Shown piece after piece: positions 14,046 to 20,316 of a DNA stretch of 25,127 nucleotides (position 1 is its first letter; every line of letters starts with the position of its first letter). Under the pieces are notes generated by a model. The model ran no database searches. It saw only the letters and a list, made by a program, of their open reading frames with translations, and was not told where the DNA came from. This DNA is from a virus. The position numbers and the translations under genes are program-made. The DNA lies in IMG/VR virus record IMGVR_UViG_3300009074_000029, positions 1 to 25,127 of that record, one strand, 5' to 3'.

Positions 14046-14528
14046 TTATTTTTTCTGATTTTTGATGTGAAGTTTATCTACTATGATCATATCACCATCC
14101 GGAAGGTCTACTTGGGGTAGATCGTTATCCGTGTAAAGATATGATAGAGTGATGTGGGGGCGGAAGTCTGGCCATTCGTCTTCAAGGCCATACTGTTCAC
14201 CAATGGTGGATCGGATAGATCTAATTTGTTCACTGTCAATCTCCAACACTAGAGTGTTTTGCTGGTCACCAAACAAAGCAAAGCCTTTTGGCGTAATGTC
14301 GTCAACAGTTACGGCTGTTGTGCCATTACTTATCACGGCTTCATTTGAAGTAGACCAAACAGTGCTATGAAAGTCAAAAGCCATAATAGGCTGTGGCCTT
14401 CCATTGAACCGTATACTAAGATCAAATCCGTTGTCAATGCAGTAGCGACGCAAATAGTCCTGCGTCTCTTCGTCATACTGCACTTCAATATATTTTTTCA
14501 CGGCTGGTGTGATTTGTGCTTCTCTCAT
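14046..14528 (-). CDS. 2H phosphoesterase, candidate Acb1-like anti-CBASS protein
   Basis: A 160-residue protein with two H-x-T motifs, FHSTVW (His54, Thr56) and PHITLSY (His125, Thr127), the signature of 2H phosphodiesterases. Size and the 71-residue spacing resemble T4 gp57B/Acb1, which I recall as about 152 residues with the two motifs about 69 apart and which cleaves the cyclic nucleotide signals of CBASS immunity. The other reading is a 2',3'-cyclic phosphodiesterase or tRNA-repair enzyme, plausible because RNA-repair genes lie upstream. The 2H fold is well supported; the Acb1 role is inference. Confidence 0.8.
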   Translation of the reverse strand: MREAQITPAVKKYIEVQYDEETQDYLRRYCIDNGFDLSIRFNGRPQPIMAFDFHSTVWSTSNEAVISNGTTAVTVDDITPKGFALFGDQQNTLVLEIDSEQIRSIRSTIGEQYGLEDEWPDFRPHITLSYLYTDNDLPQVDLPDGDMIIVDKLHIKNQKK

Positions 14529-14539
14529 TATTTCTTCTT

Positions 14540-15022
14540 CTATGGGTGTAGCTTGAATTGGCGCAGGTAATCTAGCACCTCAGCTGGTGCGTCAAGCGGT
14601 ACAAATACATAACCGCCTGTTAGTTCCTTCGCAGTGTAAAAGTCACCCTGCCAGTTTGTAAACGGGTAAGTTGGGTCAACAACTGTGTTAGCTTGTAGCT
14701 TGAATTCGTCGCGCATTGTTGCAACTGTTTCGATGATTTCAGCTTTAGTCAGTGCAAGTGCAATCTTTGTACCAAACCCACCGCCGCCTTGCTGTCTCCA
14801 CCCATTCATAAGATTTTGCAATCCTGTCATACTTTTTGGGGAGCCAACCGACTTGGCAATATCAAGCACATCAAAAACAAACTGTGTTGCAGCATGTCCG
14901 CCATGCGCCCAACCCTTGCCAGGATTCATCTGATAGATGTCAGTACGGGCAAGCAGGTACAACCGGCTGCCTTGATGCATGAGTGGAAAAGCTGGATCGC
15001 GTTCTTGTGTAATTACAGTCAT
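14540..15022 (-). CDS. Peptidyl-tRNA hydrolase 2 (Pth2)-like protein
   Basis: A 160-residue protein with the Pth2 layout. LYLLARTDIYQMNPGKG then WAHGGHAATQFVF (residues ~21-50) matches the family's 'vRxDLxMGKGKxAAQxxHA', including Lys36 and His43 at the family spacing. KIALALTKAEIIETVATM (~86-103) and NTVVDPTYP (~112-120) match the central strand-helix and the Asp of 'DAGxT'. The ending VFVPLDAPAEVLDYLRQFKL fits 'xxIGPxxxxxxDxxTGxLKL'. Pth2 frees tRNA from stalled peptidyl-tRNA. It is divergent, with an insertion near residues 55-80. It follows its own promoter. Confidence 0.75.
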   Translation of the reverse strand: MTVITQERDPAFPLMHQGSRLYLLARTDIYQMNPGKGWAHGGHAATQFVFDVLDIAKSVGSPKSMTGLQNLMNGWRQQGGGGFGTKIALALTKAEIIETVATMRDEFKLQANTVVDPTYPFTNWQGDFYTAKELTGGYVFVPLDAPAEVLDYLRQFKLHP

Positions 15023-15047
15023 CTGTTTACCTTTTCGTTACACAACC

Positions 15048-15076
15048 AATGTAACATGGTCCTTAGTACGTGTCAA
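15048..15076 (-). promoter_or_regulatory. Sigma70-like promoter for the Pth2-like gene
   Basis: Minus strand TTGACA, 17 bases, TACATT. A different inverted repeat, GTTAC...GTAAC, covers the -10 box at about the position used by the shared module in other promoters. Confidence 0.8.
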
Positions 15077-15096
15077 GCTAAAGGACAACCAAAATG

Positions 15097-15582
15097 TTAG
15101 TTAAAGTCAATATAATCTTTGAAGTTATACTGTTTAAATCCTGCCATCTTGGCCATAACAAATGCCTCAGTAACATAGCGACGTATCACCCAACCCATCA
15201 GTCCTCTTGTGCTGTACGTTCCTAGCAGCTTGTAACGCAACAAGCTATCACCGTTTTTCCTATTAGGAGGGTTAGGACCATAGAAATTCATCCGTTCCCT
15301 ATGCTTAAACCTCCCAGCTTGTTTTAATTCACGTGTAGTATGCTTGAGAATTTCACCATTCTCAGTCATCTTCCACTCGTAAAAATGACACTCATCAATC
15401 CAAAGTTGGCATATGATATGGTTAATTCTCCTTGGGTCTTGGAGAGCGTATTCTTCCAGGAAGATAATCTTGTTTGCGTTATTGCGCAGCAGACCCGCAA
15501 TTTGATTAATGAAATATGCTGGTCTAATCAATAAGAAATAAAAGTTAAAAACGTTGATGAGTATGATGATCGTATCATACAT
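15097..15582 (-). CDS. Basic hypothetical protein with hydrophobic N-terminus ('MxKL'-related, member 7)
   Basis: A 161-residue unknown protein. The N-terminus MYDTIIILINVFNFYFLLI is strongly hydrophobic and may be a membrane anchor or signal. The middle is basic (LKQAGRFKHRERMNFYGPN). The C-terminus GWVIRRYVTEAFVMAKMAGF resembles the family motif (FVMAKM for FVMAKL). I start at ATG 15582, giving an eight-base overlap with the upstream gene; a longer in-frame version would run into that gene. Function unknown. Confidence 0.68.
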   Translation of the reverse strand: MYDTIIILINVFNFYFLLIRPAYFINQIAGLLRNNANKIIFLEEYALQDPRRINHIICQLWIDECHFYEWKMTENGEILKHTTRELKQAGRFKHRERMNFYGPNPPNRKNGDSLLRYKLLGTYSTRGLMGWVIRRYVTEAFVMAKMAGFKQYNFKDYIDFN

Positions 15583-15952
15583 AAACGCCATCCGGGCCAC
15601 GCAGGTGTGGGCCTTCCTGTGACGGTCGCCGAATACCACCTAACTTGTACATCACCAATAGTTCCTCGAGTTCTGCTCCTAACCACTGTGTATTAGGTTT
15701 ATCCAGGGCATGGATGCTCGTCTCTGCGAATTTCCATTTAATGACTCCTGCGTCATTTACATGAATCAATATGGGGATGAAAAAATCAGGCCCATCATAA
15801 AACCAGTCCTGATCTGATCCGATGCGCACTTCGTAAATGCTTCCCGAGTCAACTCCCCATTTCTCAATGATAAAGACCTCGCCGTCATGAATAGCCTTTT
15901 CAATAAGGGGTCGAAGCTTTTCTGAGTTACGTGTTTGCAGGCTCTTTGCCAT
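15575..15952 (-). CDS. Hypothetical protein ('MxKL'-related, member 8)
   Basis: A 125-residue unknown protein. It starts MAKSLQTRNSEKLRPLIEKA and contains FIIEKWGVDSGSIYEVRI and PDFFIPILIHVNDAGVIKW, suggesting a beta-rich core. WLGAELEELLVMYKLGGIR at about residues 90-108 fits the family's C-terminal motif, and a Gly/Pro-rich tail follows. The ATG at 15952 overlaps the upstream TAA (TAATG), which sets the start over a longer alternative. It lies between two similarly patterned genes, suggesting local duplication. Confidence 0.7.
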   Translation of the reverse strand: MAKSLQTRNSEKLRPLIEKAIHDGEVFIIEKWGVDSGSIYEVRIGSDQDWFYDGPDFFIPILIHVNDAGVIKWKFAETSIHALDKPNTQWLGAELEELLVMYKLGGIRRPSQEGPHLRGPDGVYV

Positions 15953-16416
15953 TATGGCGTCTTCCATCGCGCCTGTGAAAAGTTCGTAAAAGTATTCATA
16001 TCCGGAATCTTATCATCAGGCACAGCTAACTCACTCTCTAGTTTGAACATTGTAGCAATCTGTGTTGTATATTCTTCAAGGGACCGGCGCACCCACCAAT
16101 TTGGTGTGATGCTTGATGATTCATCACTACCCCATTTAATGGTACTTATCAAACAACCAGATTCTGGATTAATGTATACATATTGCTGGGATTTACCAGC
16201 AGGAAAACTAATACGAAGTTGAGCTACTACACCTATGATTTCAGAATAGGTGTCACTGTTAACACCATGTACATCATAGGTATCATTTTCCCAGGCTGCT
16301 ATAAAGTTTTTAACTGCATCCCGCTGTTCACGAAAATGCCCAAATAAAATGTAGGCCCATATAAGTGCGTAAATGCCGGCCAACGCAATTGCGATGGCCG
16401 TAATCATAATTTCCAT
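15952..16416 (-). CDS. Membrane-anchored hypothetical protein ('MxKL'-related, member 9)
   Basis: A 154-residue protein with one N-terminal transmembrane segment (MITAIAIALAGIYALIWAYI at about residues 4-23), then a charged region and a soluble domain. WWVRRSLEEYTTQIATMFKL at about residues 106-125 matches the family motif in looser form. It ends with DDKIPDMNTFTNFSQARW. I chose ATG 16416, three bases after the phosphatase stop, with GAGGA as ribosome site; the in-frame TTG directly before it is less likely. Topology predicts the bulk on one side of the inner membrane. Confidence 0.73.
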   Translation of the reverse strand: MEIMITAIAIALAGIYALIWAYILFGHFREQRDAVKNFIAAWENDTYDVHGVNSDTYSEIIGVVAQLRISFPAGKSQQYVYINPESGCLISTIKWGSDESSSITPNWWVRRSLEEYTTQIATMFKLESELAVPDDKIPDMNTFTNFSQARWKTP

Positions 16417-16419
16417 CAA

Positions 16420-16899
16420 TTAGTCCTCAGGATTTTGTAACACGTCCATTACAAATGTGCCACGTGCCTTCCACATTTCAACAACACGCTGCCGGTCCTC
16501 AAAAACCATTGCAATCGGCTCGCCGTACCGCTGCTCAATTTGATCAGCGATAGTACGCTTCTGCTCAACGTCCGGGGTGTGCTGATCGCCGCTCTTGAGG
16601 ATCATATCATCTGGCATAGGTAGATCATTGCGAGCAAACCACTGCACAGTCTCGTCCAGCGTTGCAACATCACGCCCGCTTAGGACGACAACAGTAACGT
16701 CAGGGTTAGCGACAAACTGCCGGTACAGGTAAGCAACAGGCTCAACTACACCGTCATCAACACATGCGGCGTGGAACCGGTCAAAGCGACGCTTAACCTT
16801 CTTACCCGTTACAGGGTCTACAGCGGGATTTGGGCGGATGAAGTGCATACGATGCGTAACATCAGCAATTGTTCCGTCGAGATCAAATACTACTAGCAT
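16420..16899 (-). CDS. HAD phosphatase like the PNKP 3'-phosphatase domain
   Basis: A 159-residue HAD-superfamily protein that matches the C-terminal phosphatase domain of T4 polynucleotide kinase (PseT) but lacks the kinase domain. Motif I is VVFDLDGTIAD (Asp6, Asp8), motif II VVLSGRD (Ser74), and motif IV VFEDRQRVVEMWKARG (Glu134, Asp135), close to T4's DDRTQVVEMWR. The T4 enzyme removes 3'-phosphate or 2',3'-cyclic phosphate from RNA ends so RNA ligase can seal them. An Rnl1-type ligase is encoded just upstream, so a tRNA-repair pathway is likely, with any 5'-kinase elsewhere. Confidence 0.9.
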   Translation of the reverse strand: MLVVFDLDGTIADVTHRMHFIRPNPAVDPVTGKKVKRRFDRFHAACVDDGVVEPVAYLYRQFVANPDVTVVVLSGRDVATLDETVQWFARNDLPMPDDMILKSGDQHTPDVEQKRTIADQIEQRYGEPIAMVFEDRQRVVEMWKARGTFVMDVLQNPED

Positions 16900-16905
16900 T
16901 ATTGA

Positions 16906-17094
16906 TTATACCCTTTTTGCAAGTTGGTCTTCGCGCATCCATCCACAGATGGTGCCATAATATGGCATGTTGATATTCGCAACCCAATATAACCCATGTC
17001 GACCTTCGCCACCAATCATATCAACTCTAGCAAATTCATTAGGTGAACCTAAAGGTTCACCTACAATGCGAACTTCTTCATCTACATTAAACAT
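16906..17094 (-). CDS. Small hypothetical protein (62 aa), SH3-like pattern
   Basis: A 62-residue protein, first gene behind a shared-module promoter. It looks like one small beta barrel: FNVDEEVRIVGEP, FARVDMIGGEGRHGLYWVAN and a C-terminal CGWMREDQLAKRV, a layout typical of SH3- or KOW-like domains. Its early coding region includes a perfect 22-base inverted repeat (17041-17062) that encodes GEPLGSP. It precedes the phosphatase gene by six bases. Function unknown. Confidence 0.72.
   Translation of the reverse strand: MFNVDEEVRIVGEPLGSPNEFARVDMIGGEGRHGLYWVANINMPYYGTICGWMREDQLAKRV
17041..17062 (-). repeat. Perfect 22-base inverted repeat within a coding region
   Basis: AGGTGAACCT, two bases, AGGTTCACCT: a perfect 10-base dyad, able to form a 9-base-pair hairpin with a four-base loop in mRNA. 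It starts about 33 bases after the start codon of the 62-residue gene. No T-run follows, so it is not a standard terminator. Confidence 0.85.
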
Positions 17095-17119
17095 GTTATT
17101 CTCCTTTGCTTACTCATTT

Positions 17120-17148
17120 AGTATAAGCGAAGTGTCTTGCTTTGTCAA
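17120..17148 (-). promoter_or_regulatory. Shared-module sigma70-like promoter (gene at 17094)
   Basis: Minus strand TTGACA, 17 bases, TATACT. The inverted repeat CTTCGCTTA / TAAGCAAAG (17124-17132 and 17104-17112) flanks the start region, and AAAGGAG follows as ribosome site. The TGA stop of the RNA ligase gene is inside the TTGACA box. Confidence 0.9.
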
Positions 17149-18344
17149 CTGTTTTCTTCGTCATCTTCGTTAAGGCCCAGCCAGTGAGCCAATTCGTTAT
17201 ACTTGGCAGTATTGCCAAGTCCTTTGCGAACTCGACCCATTACAAGTTCATAGAAGTCATCTATGCCGTCTGCATACCTAAACACAATCGGCCAATCATC
17301 CCTAGCAATGTAGGACTTAGGCAAAATCTTAGTAGCCAATTCCTTCTTGTTAAAGTTAGCAGCAAGCCAAGCATCACGTGCCTTGAATTCAATGTCAACA
17401 ACCTTGCGGTGTAACGCAACATGGAAGTCAGCTTCATACTTCTTAATACGGTTAAAGTCGTTCTCATCCAAGTGTGGATAGACGTCGTCCAAATCGTTCT
17501 CTAACAAGAGAGCAAGAACGTGGCGGTCGCTACGGATCTTGTCCTTTACCTTGTGGATACGCACATACCAGTCGTTCTTGATCTTGAGCATGTGTCCATC
17601 AGCAAAGCGGATGATGTCGCCTTCACGACCTTCCTTACCACGCTGCCGTGCAATATAGTCCTCAAACGAACCATCAACTGCACCGTAAGAAGGCACACGA
17701 GTAAGGCTAGCAGGAGTTGAATTCTGTTCGACCAAATAGTTGCCCGATTCGTTGTGACGAATTGCAAGCAACACAAGGTCTGGATCGTTGTATTCAATAA
17801 CAATCCGATTGTCTGGTGCAATGAATTCAAACAGTGGAGTTACCCCCATCTTGACTGCACCTTCCATCCACACAGACAACTCCGCCCAGTCTGGACGAGT
17901 GTGCAAATAATTCTCAGCAGCTATTGAAGTGTCAGTAACGCCCATTTTGGTTCCAAGCCGAAGCTTGCCATTTACCATCATCGGACGAATCATGCTGCCG
18001 TCCATCTTTTCCACAATCGCGTGATCACGCGACATGTCAATGTTGTGCAACAGAGTTTCCTCACGCTCGCCAACATTGAAGAACTTGTGGAACGGGCGCG
18101 ACATAATACGACCATCTGGATAGAAGATAAGTCCACGGCACTCACGACGCATAAGACCCTTGGGAATGAAGAACCCGTGGTTCTTCATCGTCTCCTGGAC
18201 GTCAATCGTGAAAGTGTCCTCGTAACCAACATTGTAGTTGACTACTTTGAAGCCATCGCGCTCTGCAACGACAAACTCGTCGCGGCCTTCGATAGCTGGC
18301 AACACATCATCAATGTGATGAATTATTGGAAAGTCATAGTGCAT
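17145..18344 (-). CDS. rnlA: RNA ligase (T4 Rnl1-like)
   Basis: A 399-residue ATP-dependent RNA ligase of the T4 Rnl1 family; T4 Rnl1 has 374 residues. The adenylated lysine is Lys113 in VEKMDGSMIR (T4 KEDGS). FHKFFNVGE (~85-93), LFEFIAPDNRIVIEY (motif IV, roughly 185-200) and MLKIKNDWYVRIHK (motif V) follow in order. A family-typical C-terminal helical domain completes it. T4 Rnl1 reseals tRNA cut by the host anticodon nuclease PrrC. ATG 18344, one base after the preceding stop, gives the natural N-terminus; a longer in-frame form runs into the upstream gene. Confidence 0.95.
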   Translation of the reverse strand: MHYDFPIIHHIDDVLPAIEGRDEFVVAERDGFKVVNYNVGYEDTFTIDVQETMKNHGFFIPKGLMRRECRGLIFYPDGRIMSRPFHKFFNVGEREETLLHNIDMSRDHAIVEKMDGSMIRPMMVNGKLRLGTKMGVTDTSIAAENYLHTRPDWAELSVWMEGAVKMGVTPLFEFIAPDNRIVIEYNDPDLVLLAIRHNESGNYLVEQNSTPASLTRVPSYGAVDGSFEDYIARQRGKEGREGDIIRFADGHMLKIKNDWYVRIHKVKDKIRSDRHVLALLLENDLDDVYPHLDENDFNRIKKYEADFHVALHRKVVDIEFKARDAWLAANFNKKELATKILPKSYIARDDWPIVFRYADGIDDFYELVMGRVRKGLGNTAKYNELAHWLGLNEDDEENS

Positions 18345-18345
18345 A

Positions 18346-18534
18346 TTAGAACTTCTCCACTTCACCATTAGGACCGCGCATTTCCAGTATCACAAAAGGC
18401 ACCTTTGTGCTCATTGTGCACTTACCAGCCCAGTCACAAGCATCGTTCCAGTTAACAAAACGCATAGTTTCAGTAACCGTTACACCAGCAGCAACAAGGG
18501 GTGCTAGCAAAAACTTTTCAAATTCGACTACCAT
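18346..18534 (-). CDS. Small hypothetical protein (62 aa)
   Basis: A 62-residue unknown protein. MVVEFEKFLLAPLVAAGVTV is followed by NWNDACDWAGKCTMSTKVPF and a beta-like end (VILEMRGPNGEVEKF). The two Cys (DACDWAGKC) are six residues apart with no second pair, so zinc binding is not supported. It is seven bases overlapped with the upstream gene and one base from the RNA ligase start, so it is co-translated with the ligase. Confidence 0.7.
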   Translation of the reverse strand: MVVEFEKFLLAPLVAAGVTVTETMRFVNWNDACDWAGKCTMSTKVPFVILEMRGPNGEVEKF

Positions 18535-18710
18535 TCTTTTACCTCCGAAACGGTTGTGCTGTCGGACACAAAGCCCTTTTCAACAGCATCCATTAGACAA
18601 AGGAATGCATCGTGTACTGCTACACATGCGGTCATTTCGCCCCGTTGAGCATAAAAATTGGCAGTCGTGTACATGGACTTTTCTACCAACTTTTTCATCT
18701 CTTCAGTCAT
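18528..18710 (-). CDS. Small hypothetical protein (60 aa)
   Basis: A 60-residue helical protein, starting at ATG 18710 (MTEEMKKLVEKSMYTTANFY) with AAAGGAG nine bases upstream. A longer in-frame version would include the promoter, so I reject it. It contains RGEMTACVAVHDAFLCLMDA, an Ala/Cys-rich helix, and ends SEVKEW. It is first in the transcript leading to RNA ligase. No function assigned. Confidence 0.72.
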   Translation of the reverse strand: MTEEMKKLVEKSMYTTANFYAQRGEMTACVAVHDAFLCLMDAVEKGFVSDSTTVSEVKEW

Positions 18711-18736
18711 ATCATATCTCCTTTGCTTACTCTTAC

Positions 18737-18764
18737 AGTATAGCAAAGTGTCTTGGTATGTCAA
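18737..18764 (-). promoter_or_regulatory. Shared-module sigma70-like promoter (gene at 18710)
   Basis: Minus strand TTGACA, 16 bases, TATACT. The inverted repeat is perfect here (CTTTGCT / AGCAAAG, 18742-18748 and 18721-18727), with nested TACT/AGTA. The TGA stop of the metalloprotease-like gene lies in the TTGACA box. Confidence 0.88.
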
Positions 18765-19447
18765 GCCTTAAGGTAGCGATATGTGTATTTTAATAGTGCT
18801 TTGATTTGTGGCGTATCTTTGGGAAATATGTTACGAAAACGTGCATACGTGGGCAAATCTGGCATGAAAGCATCAGGATTGCGGATTACTGCATCTGGGT
18901 CTTCTGTGTCCTGAATCTCTTGGGCCAACGTTTCGCCATACGCCATTAATTCATGTGGATCACGTAGATATGTTCGTTCCCAATCTCTGTGTGTCGTAGC
19001 GTTTGCAGCCTTCTGATAACCGCTTGACATCTTGTTCATATCAGGGATGCGGCTGTGTTGCCCTTTGTGTACGAGCTCGTGGCTCATAAGACGCATTAAC
19101 ATCTTCTTGAATGTCTTGGGACCATACACTCCAATCAAGTTACGAGCATATAGGATTATATTGAAGTCTGTTACACGCTCGCCATCATCTGTTTCGCCTG
19201 TCGTAGCTTCAGCACTCATCCACCAGTCACTCTTTGTAGGATTGTAGTTGGTGGTAAAGTCTACCCGCAGCTCTTCATCTACACTTGCGTTAAGTAGATC
19301 CTCAAGCTGGGCAATGTTATCCAGGTCATCGTTGCTTGCTAGGTACTCTTGATATTCGTCAAGGGCATCGTCCACGCCAAAGCCGAGCTCATCTAAGAAC
19401 TCGGCATCAGGTGTTACATTTGCTTCAAGTATGTCTCTGGCTCTCAT
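18761..19447 (-). CDS. Putative HExxH zinc metalloprotease
   Basis: A 228-residue protein with the zinc-protease motif MSHELVHKGQH at about residues 121-131 (His123, Glu124, His127). A downstream helix, DPHELMAYGETLAQEI (~163-178), could supply the third ligand as Glu166 or Glu172. The N-terminus is acidic and helical (PDAEFLDELGFGVDDALDEY); the C-terminus is basic (ALLKYTYRYLKA). No signal peptide is visible, so it is cytoplasmic or packaged in the head. I cannot name its family; HExxH alone can arise by chance, but its setting after a helix and before ExxA favours a gluzincin-like fold. Confidence 0.78.
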   Translation of the reverse strand: MRARDILEANVTPDAEFLDELGFGVDDALDEYQEYLASNDDLDNIAQLEDLLNASVDEELRVDFTTNYNPTKSDWWMSAEATTGETDDGERVTDFNIILYARNLIGVYGPKTFKKMLMRLMSHELVHKGQHSRIPDMNKMSSGYQKAANATTHRDWERTYLRDPHELMAYGETLAQEIQDTEDPDAVIRNPDAFMPDLPTYARFRNIFPKDTPQIKALLKYTYRYLKA

Positions 19448-19455
19448 ACCAGTAT

Positions 19456-19623
19456 TTAGCGGGGGAAGCGACCTAACATTGCCTCGCTGACCAACAGACG
19501 TGCTAGCTGCATATAATGCGGGCTGTCTTCAATAGAACCATTAAACGACAGAACAAGGTCGCGTAGGTCCTTAATAAGGTCCATACGCTCCTGTGCTGGG
19601 TCTCGATCTTTTAGTAAATCCAT
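19456..19623 (-). CDS. Small hypothetical protein (55 aa)
   Basis: A 55-residue gene, starting MDLLKDRDPAQERMDLIKDL and ending SEAMLGRFPR. It is predicted by eye to be nearly all helical, with Leu/Ile spacing suited to a short amphipathic bundle. Its ATG shares one base with the upstream TGA (TGATG), and it stops eight bases before the metalloprotease-like ATG. This tight fit is the evidence that it is real. Confidence 0.7.
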   Translation of the reverse strand: MDLLKDRDPAQERMDLIKDLRDLVLSFNGSIEDSPHYMQLARLLVSEAMLGRFPR

Positions 19624-19994
19624 CAGTCCATCCGATAGCCTGGGTTAACTTTAACGCCAGCCATTGTGAACAGCGTTTCAGCATATGCCTGCGCACCGGT
19701 AAACTTTGCGTCAATGTTTTGGCAATGTGAATTGGAAGGGTTCCACTTTTGCCACGCCTTGCCGGTGTAGTCTTTGCGGAAGCCAATCGATTCGATCAGC
19801 TTGCGTTCCAGTTTGCCTAGCTTGGTGTTGCCTTTGTGCTCAGGGTAATATGTAACCCAAGCAAAACCACATGCGCCGCCGTCTTGACCACCGTAGTGCT
19901 GGTCCAGGAACTCTTGTGCCCGACGGCCCGCGTCAATTGTTGCCAATTTATCTGCAGTGGCAAGTTGAACGTCGTTTGAATTAAAAATAGACAT
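19623..19994 (-). CDS. Hypothetical protein, probable phage-conserved
   Basis: A 123-residue protein of unknown function. The core ACGFAWVTYYPEHKGNTKLG, then GFRKDYTGKAWQKWNPSNSH and CQNIDAKFTGAQAYAETLF, is rich in aromatic, Lys and small residues, with Cys, His and Asn in patterns that look conserved rather than random. I believe similar proteins occur in several myoviruses, always as unknowns. The N-terminal 30 residues look helical (ADKLATIDAGRRAQEFLDQH). It begins after a short gap with CTCCT-complement (AGGAG) as ribosome site. Confidence 0.74.
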   Translation of the reverse strand: MSIFNSNDVQLATADKLATIDAGRRAQEFLDQHYGGQDGGACGFAWVTYYPEHKGNTKLGKLERKLIESIGFRKDYTGKAWQKWNPSNSHCQNIDAKFTGAQAYAETLFTMAGVKVNPGYRMD

Positions 19995-20003
19995 TTGTAT
20001 CTC

Positions 20004-20291
20004 CTAAGATCCCCAGTGCAGTTCATACCCAATTCCGGGTGCTGCGCAAATTGCTTCTACATAATAAAAGCGAGGAGTATGTACAGTTGACGCATATTCG
20101 TTCATCAGCATTTCAATGCCGGTAACGATGTTTACGTCCTCGTCAAACATAACGCCTACATCAGTTGGCGCAGTCATTTCGCCTTCCGTGTCATAACCCC
20201 AAGTATAGGTCATAAACAGTGAGCTGCCCTTTTTGAAGTAAACTGGCAGCTCGCTAGCGTCTAGGCTGAGGGTCCAATTTTCATTACGCAT
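20004..20291 (-). CDS. Hypothetical protein (95 aa)
   Basis: A 95-residue unknown protein and first gene of a shared-module promoter. It is beta-rich and acidic: LSLDASELPVYFKKGSSLFM, YTWGYDTEGEMTAPTDVGVM, then a helix (IVTGIEMLMNEYAS) and a hydrophobic end (YYVEAICAAPGIGYELHWG). No signal peptide, membrane segment or catalytic motif is evident. Confidence 0.72.
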   Translation of the reverse strand: MRNENWTLSLDASELPVYFKKGSSLFMTYTWGYDTEGEMTAPTDVGVMFDEDVNIVTGIEMLMNEYASTVHTPRFYYVEAICAAPGIGYELHWGS

Positions 20292-20316
20292 GTATATCTC
20301 CTTTGCTTACACCCTC

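Noticed and set aside
17041-17062. Reading the 22-base palindrome as an intrinsic terminator
   Set aside because: No run of T follows on the coding strand, and it lies inside a gene that continues into a well-supported downstream phosphatase gene.
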